Part shown: positions 1 to 8,207 of the stretch, piece by piece
Numbering within the stretch: the stretch's first letter is position 1
How the letters are laid out: the number at the start of each line of letters is the position of its first letter
From: an archaeon
Lineage (GTDB): Archaea; Thermoproteota; Thermoprotei_A; Marsarchaeales; Marsarchaeaceae
Length of the DNA stretch: 35,098 bases
Direction: 5' to 3'
Assembly (NCBI GenBank): GCA_021800035.1
Contig: JAJYZJ010000019.1
Span: 1 to 35,098, forward strand
The notes under the pieces: generated by a model
Told to the model about the DNA's origin: nothing
What the model saw: the letters and a program-made list of their open reading frames with translations, nothing else
Databases searched by the model: none
Program-made: the position numbers and the translations under genes

Positions 1-187
1 AGTGGCAGGACGGACGGGTGGTGCACTCCCAGTCCAAATGGTCAAGTACTGGGGAGAGCTCATGGGGATGTCTGGGGGCCATGTCAGACAGCCGCTTCTT
101 CCTCTAACTTCAGAGGAAAAGGCAGGTTTACGTCAGGACCTCGGAAAAATCGGGCTGATTCGGCAAGAAGAGCTACCCGCACGCTAG
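1..187 (+). CDS. DHDPS/NAL-family aldolase, C-terminal fragment
   Basis: The gene enters from the left edge, and only about 61 residues remain in the frame that starts at base 2. The segment SGGHVRQPLLPLTSEEK, followed by a leucine-rich end, matches the C-terminal helices of the dihydrodipicolinate synthase/N-acetylneuraminate lyase family: a Gly-rich turn, an Arg-Pro-Pro-Leu-like segment, then a final helix. A second family member lies at 22739-23656 and ends in the comparable segment SGPVRPPLARLT. The catalytic Lys and Tyr lie outside the window, so substrate cannot be judged. The GTG at base 2 is an internal codon, not a start. Confidence 0.75.
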   Translation, partial: VAGRTGGALPVQMVKYWGELMGMSGGHVRQPLLPLTSEEKAGLRQDLGKIGLIRQEELPAR

Positions 188-279
188 GGCTGGATTTAAT
201 GAGCCCAAGCTACAAAATTGCTACAAGGCCGGAAACCCAGCTCGCGCGCTAGTCCGATGCTAAGGAGAGAGAAAAGGCT

Positions 280-288
280 GATATATCA
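280..288 (+). promoter_or_regulatory. TATA box for the 310 gene
   Basis: The sequence GATATATCA is centred 26 bases upstream of the ATG at 310, the expected distance for a leaderless archaeal transcript. It supports the 310 start. Confidence 0.55.
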
Positions 289-309
289 AGAGGGAGGCTC
301 TCGCAGACG

Positions 310-579
310 ATGGCGAAATTCGACGGGGTCAAAGGCTACCTGCTTCTTGAAGTGGAAAAGAAGCCCGATGAAGTAACTCTCGTCTTCCGGGATAATCGCT
401 ACTTATTCGTTGTTTCGCAGGGAGGGCAGATAGATGTTAGCGACGATGGAGTTGCAGGACTGGAGCTGGAGTCCGTGGCTGAAGATGGGCGTCGACTCGA
501 ATGCTTATTCAAGGGAGGAAGAAGATTTGTCGTTGTGTCTAACGGGGGCACACTCACCACCGACAGCATACCCGAGTAG
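310..579 (+). CDS. Small beta-rich hypothetical protein
   Basis: This 89-residue soluble protein has no signal peptide or membrane segment. It alternates short hydrophobic strands with charged turns (GYLLLEVEKK, VTLVFRDNRYLFVVS, RRFVVVSNGG), suggesting a small all-beta fold with two similar halves: each ends in an aromatic-Val-Val-Ser-x-Gly-Gly-x motif (FVVSQGGQ near residue 33, VVVSNGGT near residue 75). I do not recognise a family. A TATA-like box sits 26 bases before the ATG, so it probably has its own leaderless promoter. It converges with the minus-strand gene that ends at 607. It is likely real because of codon structure, internal repetition and promoter placement; the function is unknown. 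Confidence 0.6.
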   Translation: MAKFDGVKGYLLLEVEKKPDEVTLVFRDNRYLFVVSQGGQIDVSDDGVAGLELESVAEDGRRLECLFKGGRRFVVVSNGGTLTTDSIPE

Positions 580-606
580 CAGTCGTAACCAAGAGATGCG
601 GACCTG

Positions 607-1158
607 TCAGCGACTTCGCCGTTCGCTTCCAGCGGCATTCAAGGCCGTTTTGGGTTTTGTACTGGGAGCAAGCGACGGAAGTTTAAGTGAGAGTTCCCGG
701 GAAAGAGTGTCTATGTTGAAATTCTTGACGTTGAATTCGACATTCCGGTTCCAATAGACCGGAATTGCTGTCACGTCAAGCATGTTTGGTTGCCTCGTCG
801 CCCCGACATACCATTGCCAGTTATAGAAGAGTCTTGACGAATGGGCACTGCTTCCCTCGCGCAGCTTCAGATTCTCATCGAAGAGAAACCCACAGGGCAA
901 GACCGATCCGAATTCCTGAGCGTATACATTGAGCACAGCCAAGTGGCCAAGTACGTGCATCGTATCCCAAGTAAACCCGCGTTCCACTTCGAAAATTGCC
1001 CTGAGACCGTCATGCCCGTACCAAGCGACGTCCACCACGAATTTCTTTGATCTCACTATAAGCGTCTTTTCTCCCTGCGATTTAAAACCAAATCTCTGAC
1101 CTGCCTCGACGAGCAGGCGCTTGGCCTTCCTGTGAAACCCGCTTTCTCGCCGCCCCAC
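607..1158 (-). CDS. Hypothetical protein with PD-(D/E)XK nuclease-like core
   Basis: This 183-residue soluble protein starts with GTG. The basic N-terminus (RRESGFHRKAKRLLVEAG) is followed by a strand ending in VVDVAWYG (Asp43) and then AIFEVERG (Glu57, Glu59), with helix WDTMHVLGHLAVLN behind it. An Asp about 14 residues before an E-x-E on a hydrophobic strand, followed by a helix, is the arrangement of PD-(D/E)XK nuclease-like folds, with E-x-E in place of the usual E-x-K. The tail is Ser/Lys/Arg rich and probably disordered. It lacks a methylase or helicase partner, so a restriction role is not supported. An AT-rich box lies about 28-42 bases upstream. The fold assignment is an inference from motif spacing only. 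Confidence 0.55.
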   Translation of the reverse strand: MGRRESGFHRKAKRLLVEAGQRFGFKSQGEKTLIVRSKKFVVDVAWYGHDGLRAIFEVERGFTWDTMHVLGHLAVLNVYAQEFGSVLPCGFLFDENLKLREGSSAHSSRLFYNWQWYVGATRQPNMLDVTAIPVYWNRNVEFNVKNFNIDTLSRELSLKLPSLAPSTKPKTALNAAGSERRSR

Positions 1159-1185
1159 TGAATGTCGGGAGGTAAATCGCCCCCC

Positions 1186-1200
1186 GTAATATCTTTATTT
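1186..1200 (-). promoter_or_regulatory. TATA-like element for the 1158 gene
   Basis: Read on the minus strand, the sequence is AAATAAAGATATTAC. It lies 28-42 bases upstream of the GTG at 1158, fitting a leaderless or very short-leader transcript. Confidence 0.4.
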
Positions 1201-1283
1201 CGTAACCAAGGTTCAGGTAGTGAGGTAGAAGTGTTCAGGCTACGGCCCAACAATTAATCGTATGATCCTGAGCCATGTGAAGA

Positions 1284-1781
1284 TTACCGAGCCACGTCCA
1301 GCGTTTTGAGCAGAATTATTTCTCCGTAAACCACCATCATTTTGGCAAGCATAACTTTCGACTGGAGCCTCCCATGCTTTCTGGCAAATTCGTCTCTCGA
1401 AAGCGGCTTGAACCCGCGTGATTCAAAAAGCGAGAGCGATTCCGCATTACCTTCTTCAACGCTTGCGTAAATCGAGTTTGCCTGATTCCCTGAGAAGTAA
1501 TTGATTGCATCGTCGAGCAGTGCGCTCCCGACACCCTTTCTGCGATAGCTAGGGGAGACTGCAATATAGTAAACATAGCCCGCGGAGGGTGCGATATTAC
1601 GGAGCATAGCAAGACCCACCGGCTCATCCTCGATATATGCGCCCCGTACGAGTTCAATGCCTCCCAGTGTTCTTTTTGCGTGCCAGAGGTATATTCCTGC
1701 AAAGCTTTCCCGTAAAACCTGGTCGAATTGAAATCGGTCATTCTTTGGCACATCAAGAATTTTGAATGTTGTGCTGCTCAC
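1284..1781 (-). CDS. GNAT-family N-acetyltransferase
   Basis: This 165-residue protein is of usual GNAT length. The acetyl-CoA binding motif A is visible as VYYIAVSPSYRRKGVGSAL (residues about 70-88), with the R-x-K-G-x-G pyrophosphate loop. It is followed by the motif B region with a conserved Glu-Ser-Arg-Gly-Phe (ESRGF). It should transfer an acetyl group from acetyl-CoA to an amine, but the substrate cannot be read from sequence. The start is GTG, and its last two bases are part of the TGA stop of the upstream amidohydrolase (GTGA overlap), so the two are translationally coupled and probably form a two-gene operon. Confidence 0.85.
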   Translation of the reverse strand: MSSTTFKILDVPKNDRFQFDQVLRESFAGIYLWHAKRTLGGIELVRGAYIEDEPVGLAMLRNIAPSAGYVYYIAVSPSYRRKGVGSALLDDAINYFSGNQANSIYASVEEGNAESLSLFESRGFKPLSRDEFARKHGRLQSKVMLAKMMVVYGEIILLKTLDVAR

Positions 1782-2602
1782 AACCCGAATAGCTCCCGTG
1801 CATTATGCCTTAGGATGCGCTCAAGGTCGGTGCTGTCAACATCGAGCGTTGATAACATTCTCAGCGCATCAGCCTGTGACTCCACTGGATAGTCTGAGCC
1901 AAAAAGGAATTTGCTCGCGTCACCTACAAAATAGACCGCTTCATTCAGTCTTTTTCGAAGTAATTCCATGTACTTTTCACGATACTTGCCGCCTCCCGTG
2001 ATTAGTCCGGACAGATCCGCGTAAACCCTAGGGTGCTTATAGAGCAGTTCGGCCGCCGTTTCAATCCAAGGGTTCCCCATATGACAGAGCACGATCTTTA
2101 GATGGGGCCTCCTTGAGGCTACCTCATCAATGACGAGCGGATGTGAGAGCCTGAGAGAACCACTCTGAAGAGCGGTATCTCCTGTGTGAAACATGACTGG
2201 CAAGCCATTCGCTTCGGCGAAATCGTACAGATGGGATAGAACAGGGTCCGTTGCGCTCATCTTCGAGTAGCCAAGAAGAATTTTGAACCCCTTTACGACA
2301 CCTCTTTCTCTGACTGCCATACTCAGTACCTCAGTTACGGAGCCGCCAGAAGAGTCTACGGTCAGAACAGGAGAGAGCCTAGAGCCTCCCCGCTTACAAA
2401 GCTCCAATATGTGTGCGTTCGGAACTGGCCTCCCGCTCTCAAGCACTGGACTGAGTAATAATGAGTGAGATATGCTGTTGTCATCCATGGATGAAAGGAG
2501 CTCCTCAAGATCATATGAGAGGCCATTCTGAGCTGCATACCGTCGCAGAAGGTCGTCCTTGTACTCCGAACAGTGAACGTGGACATCTATAGCTTCAGTC
2601 AA
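1778..2602 (-). CDS. Amidohydrolase family 2 (TIM-barrel metal-dependent hydrolase)
   Basis: This 274-residue protein opens with the metal-binding DVHVH (His8, His10). It continues with VMFHTGD (His139), IVLCHMGNPW (His174) and FLFGSDYPV (Asp237): the ordered ligands of the amidohydrolase-2/ACMSD-like superfamily. These enzymes hydrolyse or decarboxylate small organic acids, lactones or amides in the cytoplasm. The sequence does not show which. The start is TTG because an in-frame TAG lies 27 bases upstream and the metal motif begins only eight residues in. The gene overlaps the GNAT gene by four bases and is probably the first gene of that operon. Confidence 0.85.
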   Translation of the reverse strand: MTEAIDVHVHCSEYKDDLLRRYAAQNGLSYDLEELLSSMDDNSISHSLLLSPVLESGRPVPNAHILELCKRGGSRLSPVLTVDSSGGSVTEVLSMAVRERGVVKGFKILLGYSKMSATDPVLSHLYDFAEANGLPVMFHTGDTALQSGSLRLSHPLVIDEVASRRPHLKIVLCHMGNPWIETAAELLYKHPRVYADLSGLITGGGKYREKYMELLRKRLNEAVYFVGDASKFLFGSDYPVESQADALRMLSTLDVDSTDLERILRHNARELFGL

Positions 2603-3170
2603 GAAACTTCCCCGGCACCTGAGCTTCTATCTAGAGTCTTTAAAGCCACACCAGCGTTCGAGTATAGTCTGTTCCAAAGAATGAGCGCCCCATACCTTAC
2701 CTATGCAAAACCGGCTTTGGTTACAAAATCTCTGTTGGCTCGAATCAACGTTTTCTCTCGCAAGACGATGCCCCTACGGAAAAACCATCCGCGCAGCGAC
2801 ACAGGCATCGCAATCAGGCAAAATCACGCATGGCTGGCCGTGCGGCTCGATTGAGGTCTGGAGAAATTGGCTTCTGACGACATCATGCCCTCTTGTGCGC
2901 CGGGGACACGTGTAAATGAGAGTGATACCAGATGAGAAGTTTATCCCTGCACTTGGCAAGTGGTTCGAGAATAGGTTCCCAGAAGGAGTCGAATATGCAT
3001 TGCCAAAGTATATTTTGCAGCCCTTCCAATGAGTGCTTGGGGCTAGGTCACGGTGCAATATAGGAACTCGGTCATTGGCATCCAATGTTTCACTTACCTC
3101 ATTCTTGATACAGGTTCTTATGAGGAGCAATGCCCGAGGCCGATGCAACCCGCCAAGGACTCAAGTAAAT
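2603..3170. other. Gene-poor divergent intergenic region
   Basis: 568 bases separate the minus-strand amidohydrolase from the HAD gene. Open frames here on both strands overlap each other and have no recognisable domain; all but one look spurious. A short plus-strand ORF at 2916-3032 is the only one with a protein-like composition and is listed separately. The minus strand has an AT-rich GCTTTAAAGAC about 32-42 bases before the amidohydrolase start that may be its promoter. Confidence 0.5.
2916..3032 (+). CDS. Possible 38-residue ORF
   Basis: ATG at 2916 opens a 38-codon frame with balanced composition (starts MRVIPDEKFIPALGKWF; ends PKYILQPFQ), unlike the Ser/Arg/Pro-rich shadow frames nearby. 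An in-frame TAA immediately precedes the ATG. No TATA box or ribosome site is obvious. It could be a real miniprotein or the remnant of a decayed gene. No family recognised. Confidence 0.2.
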   Translation: MRVIPDEKFIPALGKWFENRFPEGVEYALPKYILQPFQ

Positions 3171-3908
3171 ATGATAACAAAAGTTTCAAGAGACTCCCTA
3201 CTTCGCATTGACCTCGTACTTTTTGATGTAGATGATACTTTAGTTAACGTAGCGAGCGGCCTTGAATACGGCGTTAGGAGGACGCTTGCACAAATGGGGA
3301 TAGACTACAGTAGCGAACTGGAGACACGTCTTCTGGACTCAGTCACGAAGAGGATAGGAGTAGAGAAGAGGTTATATGAAATCAGGGTACTCCTGGGCCT
3401 AAGAGAGGTCTTCGGCCGGAACCCCTTTCGGACGCTCGAGTTCGCCGCCAGAACGTTGGTATGGCTGAATGAGGTCAGATCGTTCCTTTGTCAACCGGTT
3501 CCAGGTGCCTCCGAGACTCTTGCCTTCTTGAAAGAGAATGGTTACAAAGTGGGGGTGGTATCCGATATGACAGCTTCAAAATTTCGACTCATGTCCTCAA
3601 GAATACAGCTGTTAAGGAACCTAGACGTGTACGTGACACGCTCGGACGTTTCTGCTACCAAACCGTCACCCCAGGGTATCCTGCTAGCCCTAAATAGACT
3701 TGGAGTGCCACCAGAACGCGCCGCATATGTAGGAAATTTTCCGTCAGACGTTGTAGCTGGCAAAAATGCCGGAACTCATACGATTTTCATCCCTGGCAGG
3801 TTGGCAAGCTACTTTGAGCTAAAGGGGATTCATCCCCCTGCAGACTTTACGCTGGGTTCATTAAGGGAGTTGTCCGGTCTGTTAACGAAATCCAAAGAAC
3901 TGAATTAG
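3171..3908 (+). CDS. HAD-superfamily phosphatase
   Basis: This 245-residue protein (from ATG at 3171) carries all four HAD motifs: DVDDT (residues 19-23, nucleophile Asp), VVSDMT (Ser131), KPSP (Lys164) and GNFPSD (Asp193). A helical cap lies between motifs I and II, as in phosphoglycolate-phosphatase/pyrophosphatase-like subfamily I enzymes. It probably dephosphorylates a small cytoplasmic metabolite. Motif IV reads GNFPSDVVAG instead of the common GDxxxD, but the second Asp is kept. Upstream in-frame starts exist (3033, and ATG at 3120), but the extra residues do not look like a domain. A T-tract terminator follows the stop. Confidence 0.85.
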   Translation: MITKVSRDSLLRIDLVLFDVDDTLVNVASGLEYGVRRTLAQMGIDYSSELETRLLDSVTKRIGVEKRLYEIRVLLGLREVFGRNPFRTLEFAARTLVWLNEVRSFLCQPVPGASETLAFLKENGYKVGVVSDMTASKFRLMSSRIQLLRNLDVYVTRSDVSATKPSPQGILLALNRLGVPPERAAYVGNFPSDVVAGKNAGTHTIFIPGRLASYFELKGIHPPADFTLGSLRELSGLLTKSKELN

Positions 3909-4231
3909 GCGAATTGAGATTTTTTTTTCCTTCTTATCCTACCATAGGTTCTTTGATTACTTGTCAATTCCCTCCTGAATTGTGGAACAACTCTGCTCCG
4001 TGAGAGAATGAGCCTTCGGATTGCGAGACCGCTCGGCGCGTCATGAGCCACCAATCGACGGGGTGACGCAATACCTCGGCCAAGACACGTATGTCTTCCT
4101 GACCGCTTGCCAGTGGCAAAGCAGATGCCCAGTGGGGCGCGGCCATGTTTCAACATTTTTGTATTTCGAACAAGCCAGTGCACGACTCGCAAGGACAGAG
4201 ATGTGGCACTTCCAGGATTCCAAACTCCTGG
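3909..4231. other. Convergent intergenic region, no convincing gene
   Basis: The 323 bases lie between convergent HAD and reductase genes. Overlapping frames of 60-95 codons occur on both strands, but none has a recognisable motif or promoter. Apart from the T-tract, I see no feature. Confidence 0.5.
3918..3930 (+). terminator. T-tract terminator after the HAD gene
   Basis: A run of nine T residues (3920-3928) starts 12 bases after the TAG of the HAD gene and is followed by another pyrimidine stretch. Archaeal RNA polymerase terminates on such U-rich tracts without a hairpin. Confidence 0.6.
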
Positions 4232-5281
4232 TTAAGTGCTATTGAAGATTTCGACCAAGTCTGTAAGTCTGATTCGGAAGCCAAATCTCTCTTCCATGGC
4301 CTTTACTTTTATGAAGGAAGGAATGAGGCCGGGCACTGCCTTCGCCGCCGCCCAATTTCCTTTCCACTTTGCAAGAATTGCTCGAAATATAGGCTCGAAA
4401 TAGAAGAACTTCTTTCTGAGCCCCCTCCTGTAGCTTTCAACGTCCACTTTGCAGCCGCTAAAGGAATCCATAAGAACGTCGACGGACTGCAAGGATGGAA
4501 TGATCCCCTCTCCAAGGAGCGGAAATACGCACCCGATCGACTCCCCTACCCCTATTACCTGGTGGCTATTGCTTTCCAGAGCGATAGGCTCACACATTGA
4601 TGGGGGTAACATCCTCACTGGTCTTGCTATCGTTTTCTTTGGGACCCCCCCGTATTTCTTCATAAAGAGCTCCACATACTGCTTTTGCCTGTGAAATCTG
4701 TCTCCTCCCCCTACGTGCGCCTCCCCTTCTTTCAGCGGAAAGAACCACCCGTAGCCACCGAGGCCGTGATACGGAAACACTGTAAAATCTCTGAATGGAG
4801 GGCTCCCATCATACTCCACCCTATACTCGAGGTTCGGAAATATCATATCATTCTTGAGTTTAGGAAGCACATTCCTATACACACCTGTTGCGTCGAACAC
4901 CACATCAAACCCGCCAAGATCTTTCAGTGTCACGCTTGCTCCCCTGTGCACCAAGACCCCGTTCCTCTTTGCTATTTGCTCGAGGTCTTCTTCGAAACCA
5001 TTTTTATCAAAAGTGGTTAATCCAACGAGCGGAATGTCTATCTCGTGGGCGTCTTCAAAAATTACTTTCAGATTCTTGCCCTCAAAGAAGATATACTTGG
5101 AGTAATCAAGTCCAACCCGAGCAGCAAGTTTCGAGAGTTCGTACTTCGAGCCACCCCACGCGCACTTGGAATCGGGGCGAGTTAAGCCATCAAACGCGTG
5201 TATTTCCCAAGAATTTTTGGCCGAAAGTCGTGCCGCCAGGTAGCTCCCTGCCACTCCCATTCCCACAATAGCGACCTTCAA
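4232..5281 (-). CDS. Geranylgeranyl-reductase-family FAD-dependent oxidoreductase
   Basis: This 349-residue protein begins with a Rossmann dinucleotide motif, VAIVGMGVAG (GxGxxG, residues 7-12). DATG (130-133), YGWFFPL (177-183) and GVGESIG...LLGEGI (244-260) match the archaeal geranylgeranyl reductase/digeranylgeranylglycerophospholipid reductase family: the aromatic-x-W-x-FP substrate motif and the FAD-binding G-D/E-x-x-G...GEGI segment. Such enzymes saturate isoprenoid chains of membrane lipids or quinones. The length is slightly below typical (about 390-450), and the conserved Asp of the GDA motif is Glu here, so a relative acting on another polyprenyl or carotenoid-like substrate is possible. 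The start is TTG, with a TATA-like CTTTAAGC 31-38 bases upstream. Confidence 0.75.
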   Translation of the reverse strand: MKVAIVGMGVAGSYLAARLSAKNSWEIHAFDGLTRPDSKCAWGGSKYELSKLAARVGLDYSKYIFFEGKNLKVIFEDAHEIDIPLVGLTTFDKNGFEEDLEQIAKRNGVLVHRGASVTLKDLGGFDVVFDATGVYRNVLPKLKNDMIFPNLEYRVEYDGSPPFRDFTVFPYHGLGGYGWFFPLKEGEAHVGGGDRFHRQKQYVELFMKKYGGVPKKTIARPVRMLPPSMCEPIALESNSHQVIGVGESIGCVFPLLGEGIIPSLQSVDVLMDSFSGCKVDVESYRRGLRKKFFYFEPIFRAILAKWKGNWAAAKAVPGLIPSFIKVKAMEERFGFRIRLTDLVEIFNST

Positions 5282-5435
5282 GGTTCTAATTCGCTACTAC
5301 TCGTATGGTTGCTTAAAGATATTTGGCGGGGAGCACATCCCCAGTGGGTCAATACCAAAACCCGAAGTGCGTGTACCCCTAGACGAGTGACTGCGGCTCA
5401 TCTTTTCTGAACCCAGAGTCGAAAGGGGCTACCGA

Positions 5436-5443
5436 ATTCTTAT
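5436..5443 (+). promoter_or_regulatory. TATA-like box for the aminotransferase
   Basis: TCTTATTA is centred about 28 bases upstream of the GTG at 5468, consistent with a leaderless start. Confidence 0.4.
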
Positions 5444-5467
5444 TACTCTCGGCTGGGTGCGAAGTTC

Positions 5468-6646
5468 GTGGCGGAATCAGACTTCCCCAACGTTTCAGAC
5501 CGAATCAGGCGCATGCCCATGTCTGTGATCAGGGCATTCTCTGACTCTCACTTGAACCGAGATGTAATCAGGCTGACCGCAGGCGACCCCGACTTTAACA
5601 CGCCGGAGTATATTGTAGAAGCTGCAAGGAAGGCGATGGAGTCAGGAGAGACTCATTACACTTCCGCCTTAGGGGAGTTGGAGCTTCGGGAAGCGATTGC
5701 CACCAAATTGAAGCGAGATAACGGCTTTGAAGCTGACCCCAAATCCGAAATTGCTGTGACCAACGGCGCCACAGGGGCGCTGTCTTTAACTCTGCTTGCA
5801 ATACTGAATGAGGGGGACCAAGTCCTTGTCCCCGACCCGGGCTGGCCAAACTATGAACCAATGATATTCGCGGCAGGGGGCACACCTATACGCTACCCTT
5901 TACGGAAGTCGGACGAGTTCCTGCCGAGACCCGAGGAAGTGGAATCCTTGGTAGGCGATAAATGTAAGGCGATAATCGTCAATTCTCCTTCGAACCCTGC
6001 GGGAAGCGTCTTTTCACGTGAACTTCTGGAACAATTCATTGAGATCGCCCGAAAGAAGAGAATCTTTCTGCTTTCAGACGAAGTTTACGAAAAGATAATT
6101 TATGATAACATGAGACATGTGAGTATTGCATCGCTCGGAGGAGCTGACGAGGTTACACTCACCATAAACAGCTTCTCAAAGACTTACGCAATGACAGGTT
6201 GGAGAATAGGGTATGTGGCAGGTCCAAAGAGCATAGTGGGGGCTGTGGGGACGCTTCAGTCTGCAATCAACACCTGCCCGAGCTCCATTTCTCAGGCCGC
6301 GTCACTCGCTGCCCTGCTGGGGCCACAGTCGATCGTTGACGATATGGTTGCAGATTATACCCGAAGAAGAGCCAAATTCATAGGAGACCTTAGGGAAATC
6401 ACTGGGGTCTGGGCGCCATGGCCGCGCGGGGCATTCTATGCACTCGTGGATTTTTCGAGCATTAGTCCATCTTCAAGCGAAATGGCCCGCCGGCTGATTA
6501 CGGAAGCTCGGGTAGCAGCAGTTCCCGGGGCGGTGTTTGGAGAGCAAGCAGAAGGACATGTAAGGTTCTCATTCGCTTCCTCTATGAGAGAACTAGAACT
6601 GGCTGCGAAAGCAATCGCCGACATGTTGAAGAAATCCAGACAGTAG
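5468..6646 (+). CDS. Class I/II PLP-dependent aminotransferase (AspC-like)
   Basis: This 392-residue protein has full family length. TAGDPDFNTP (38-47) is the N-terminal substrate loop, NGATGAL (99-105) binds the phosphate of PLP, NSPSNPAG (172-179) and SDEVYE (203-208) contact the ring, and SFSKTYAMTGWRIGY carries the Schiff-base Lys238. The pattern is that of the aspartate/aromatic aminotransferase Ib branch, which moves amino groups between amino acids and 2-oxo acids. The exact substrate is unresolved. The start is GTG with a TATA-like box about 28 bases before it. It is probably transcribed alone, divergently from the reductase gene. Confidence 0.9.
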   Translation: MAESDFPNVSDRIRRMPMSVIRAFSDSHLNRDVIRLTAGDPDFNTPEYIVEAARKAMESGETHYTSALGELELREAIATKLKRDNGFEADPKSEIAVTNGATGALSLTLLAILNEGDQVLVPDPGWPNYEPMIFAAGGTPIRYPLRKSDEFLPRPEEVESLVGDKCKAIIVNSPSNPAGSVFSRELLEQFIEIARKKRIFLLSDEVYEKIIYDNMRHVSIASLGGADEVTLTINSFSKTYAMTGWRIGYVAGPKSIVGAVGTLQSAINTCPSSISQAASLAALLGPQSIVDDMVADYTRRRAKFIGDLREITGVWAPWPRGAFYALVDFSSISPSSSEMARRLITEARVAAVPGAVFGEQAEGHVRFSFASSMRELELAAKAIADMLKKSRQ

Positions 6647-6723
6647 CTCGAAACACTACTCGACTGTCGTTTGGGCGCACGCGCACAGCACGAAATACCA
6701 TACACCTTTCGGGTACTCTACGG

Positions 6724-6849
6724 GTGCCACCTGTCGAGAAAGAGAGCCGGGAGCTAATCTGAGAAGAGCTCAAGCCCTGCGCCGACGCGGAATGCAGTGA
6801 AGAAGGGGTGTACCATTTCTGTGAACAGTTGTTCAAGGGCATGGGATAA
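6724..6849 (+). pseudogene. Small zinc-binding-like ORF interrupted by in-frame TGA
   Basis: The frame starting at GTG 6724 reads MPPVEKESRELI, then a TGA (6760-6762), then continues open as EELKPCADAEC and SEEGVYHFCEQLFKGMG to TAA at 6849. The part after the TGA has C-x4-C...H-x2-C spacing and coding-like composition, but no ATG/GTG/TTG near its beginning. It looks like a 41-codon zinc-binding miniprotein inactivated by one nonsense change, although a sequencing error or recoding cannot be excluded. TGA is used as a normal stop elsewhere in the window, so a reassigned code is not supported. Confidence 0.35.
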
Positions 6850-6882
6850 TGTGGGACGTGTGCATCATGTTACCGAGAGAAT

Positions 6883-7953
6883 ATGCGTTCAACTGGTTTT
6901 AGAAGTAGGGCGGGTGTCACCTTTTTCATCCTGATTTTGTCTGCCCTAATCGTTACAGAGGTGGTTTTTGCGAATGCTTCTGGGGAGACAATTCAAAACT
7001 CGTACGTAAGCGTGTTAGGGAGCAACACCAGCTATTACAGCATTGACGTATACTCCATGAACGGTTCCTTGGTGGCCTACGAGTACTCTGATGTGAGTGT
7101 CATGTCATTCAATTTACCCCAAGGCGAGTATATTATCGTTGCCCAGACACCTGAGCCAGGCACACCGGTATATAGCAATGAGTATAAAGCGGGGGTAGTC
7201 TCGGCTCCGTATTGGTACTCATCGAACTATGCTTACCAGGTCGCCCGTGCACCGTTTAACATCCAGCTTAGTCCGGTTAATATCAGCTCCTTTGGTTGCA
7301 CAAGTGTGCTCGTAAACTCCAGATTCGAAAACGGAAGTGCAGTCACACCTTCATGGGTCTATGGTTACCCCCTTGCTTACCCGGCAATCTACCCCTACAG
7401 CCAGTGCTCTGGCAGTTATTCGACAGCCCAGTCGGGCCAGAACACTATCAATATACTTTCTGTGCCATCGGTAATTACCGCCTACTACGATTACCCAGTG
7501 ACTCTAGAAGGCGGTTCGGTCAATGAGACAGTAGATGCGGGGGGCTTGCGCGCGAACGTTACAGTCAACTTCTGGCCAACATATATCTACCTTCTCGGGA
7601 GCGCAGTCGCAGTACCTCCCATTCCTCCGTCCCTCTCGATAAGTCTGAACCAAACCTATACTTATGGATACTACTTCGCCACCCCTGCAGCCGAAACCGG
7701 ATTTGCCACGGCCACCAGCCAACCGCCATACGGCGCCCCTAGCGTACTTCCGACCAGCCCAGGCATTCCCGGCAGTCAGACAGCTCCAAGCAGTGGTGGC
7801 GCACAACCGGTGATAGTGCAGTATATCCAACCCTCAAAATCCATCGCGGCCACTTCCGGCAGTCTTGAGCTCACACTTGTAGCCACAAGCCTAGTTGGAG
7901 CAGCCGCTGTAGCCTCGGTGGGTTATTTTATGTCCAGACGGAGGACCGTTTAA
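6883..7953 (+). CDS. Secreted surface protein with C-terminal membrane anchor
   Basis: This 356-residue protein has a signal peptide (basic RSTGFRSRAG, then a hydrophobic stretch to about residue 30 ending FANA). The exported part is rich in Ser, Tyr, Asn and Pro with many N-x-S/T sequons. A Pro/Ser/Gly linker (about 275-315) precedes a C-terminal membrane helix (about 326-350) and a basic SRRRTV tail that would stay in the cytoplasm. The order signal, beta-rich ectodomain, low-complexity stalk, TM, Arg tail is typical of archaeal cell-surface proteins. Residues about 40-90 (IDVYSMNG..., FNLPQGEYIIVA) resemble a carboxypeptidase-regulatory-like beta sandwich. The function is unknown. Confidence 0.7.
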   Translation: MRSTGFRSRAGVTFFILILSALIVTEVVFANASGETIQNSYVSVLGSNTSYYSIDVYSMNGSLVAYEYSDVSVMSFNLPQGEYIIVAQTPEPGTPVYSNEYKAGVVSAPYWYSSNYAYQVARAPFNIQLSPVNISSFGCTSVLVNSRFENGSAVTPSWVYGYPLAYPAIYPYSQCSGSYSTAQSGQNTINILSVPSVITAYYDYPVTLEGGSVNETVDAGGLRANVTVNFWPTYIYLLGSAVAVPPIPPSLSISLNQTYTYGYYFATPAAETGFATATSQPPYGAPSVLPTSPGIPGSQTAPSSGGAQPVIVQYIQPSKSIAATSGSLELTLVATSLVGAAAVASVGYFMSRRRTV

Positions 7954-8177
7954 CGGCATGCAAACGCTGAGGCTGAACTCAGTGAGTACACTTGCCAAGT
8001 GCGATTGCGCTCTTCCAGCTGGCGAAGACAGCTCATCGCCCAAGATGTGATTCACGCGATGCGGAGCCCGTCTGCCTTCACCGCAACGACTCCCGCAGCC
8101 AACCCTGTTTCTGAAGGAACAGCTATAACCCCAAGTTCTACTTGAAAACTTTGAGTCAAACCAAATTTGAACTCATC

Positions 8178-8186
8178 GTTATATCA
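8178..8186 (+). promoter_or_regulatory. TATA box for the 8208 gene
   Basis: GTTATATCA is centred 26 bases before the TTG at 8208 and 32 before the ATG at 8214, so it favours the TTG as leaderless start. Confidence 0.55.
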
Positions 8187-8207
8187 CAGGCTACGCCTCT
8201 GTGACCA

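Noticed and set aside
2774-3148. 124-codon minus-strand ORF.
   Set aside because: It overlaps the likely start of the HAD gene region, has no recognised motif and is Arg/Cys/Pro rich.
8094-8170. Minus-strand coding-like segment ending in ADGLRIA.
   Set aside because: Only about 35 codons from a TTG, no promoter, and it overlaps the promoter region of the 8208 gene.
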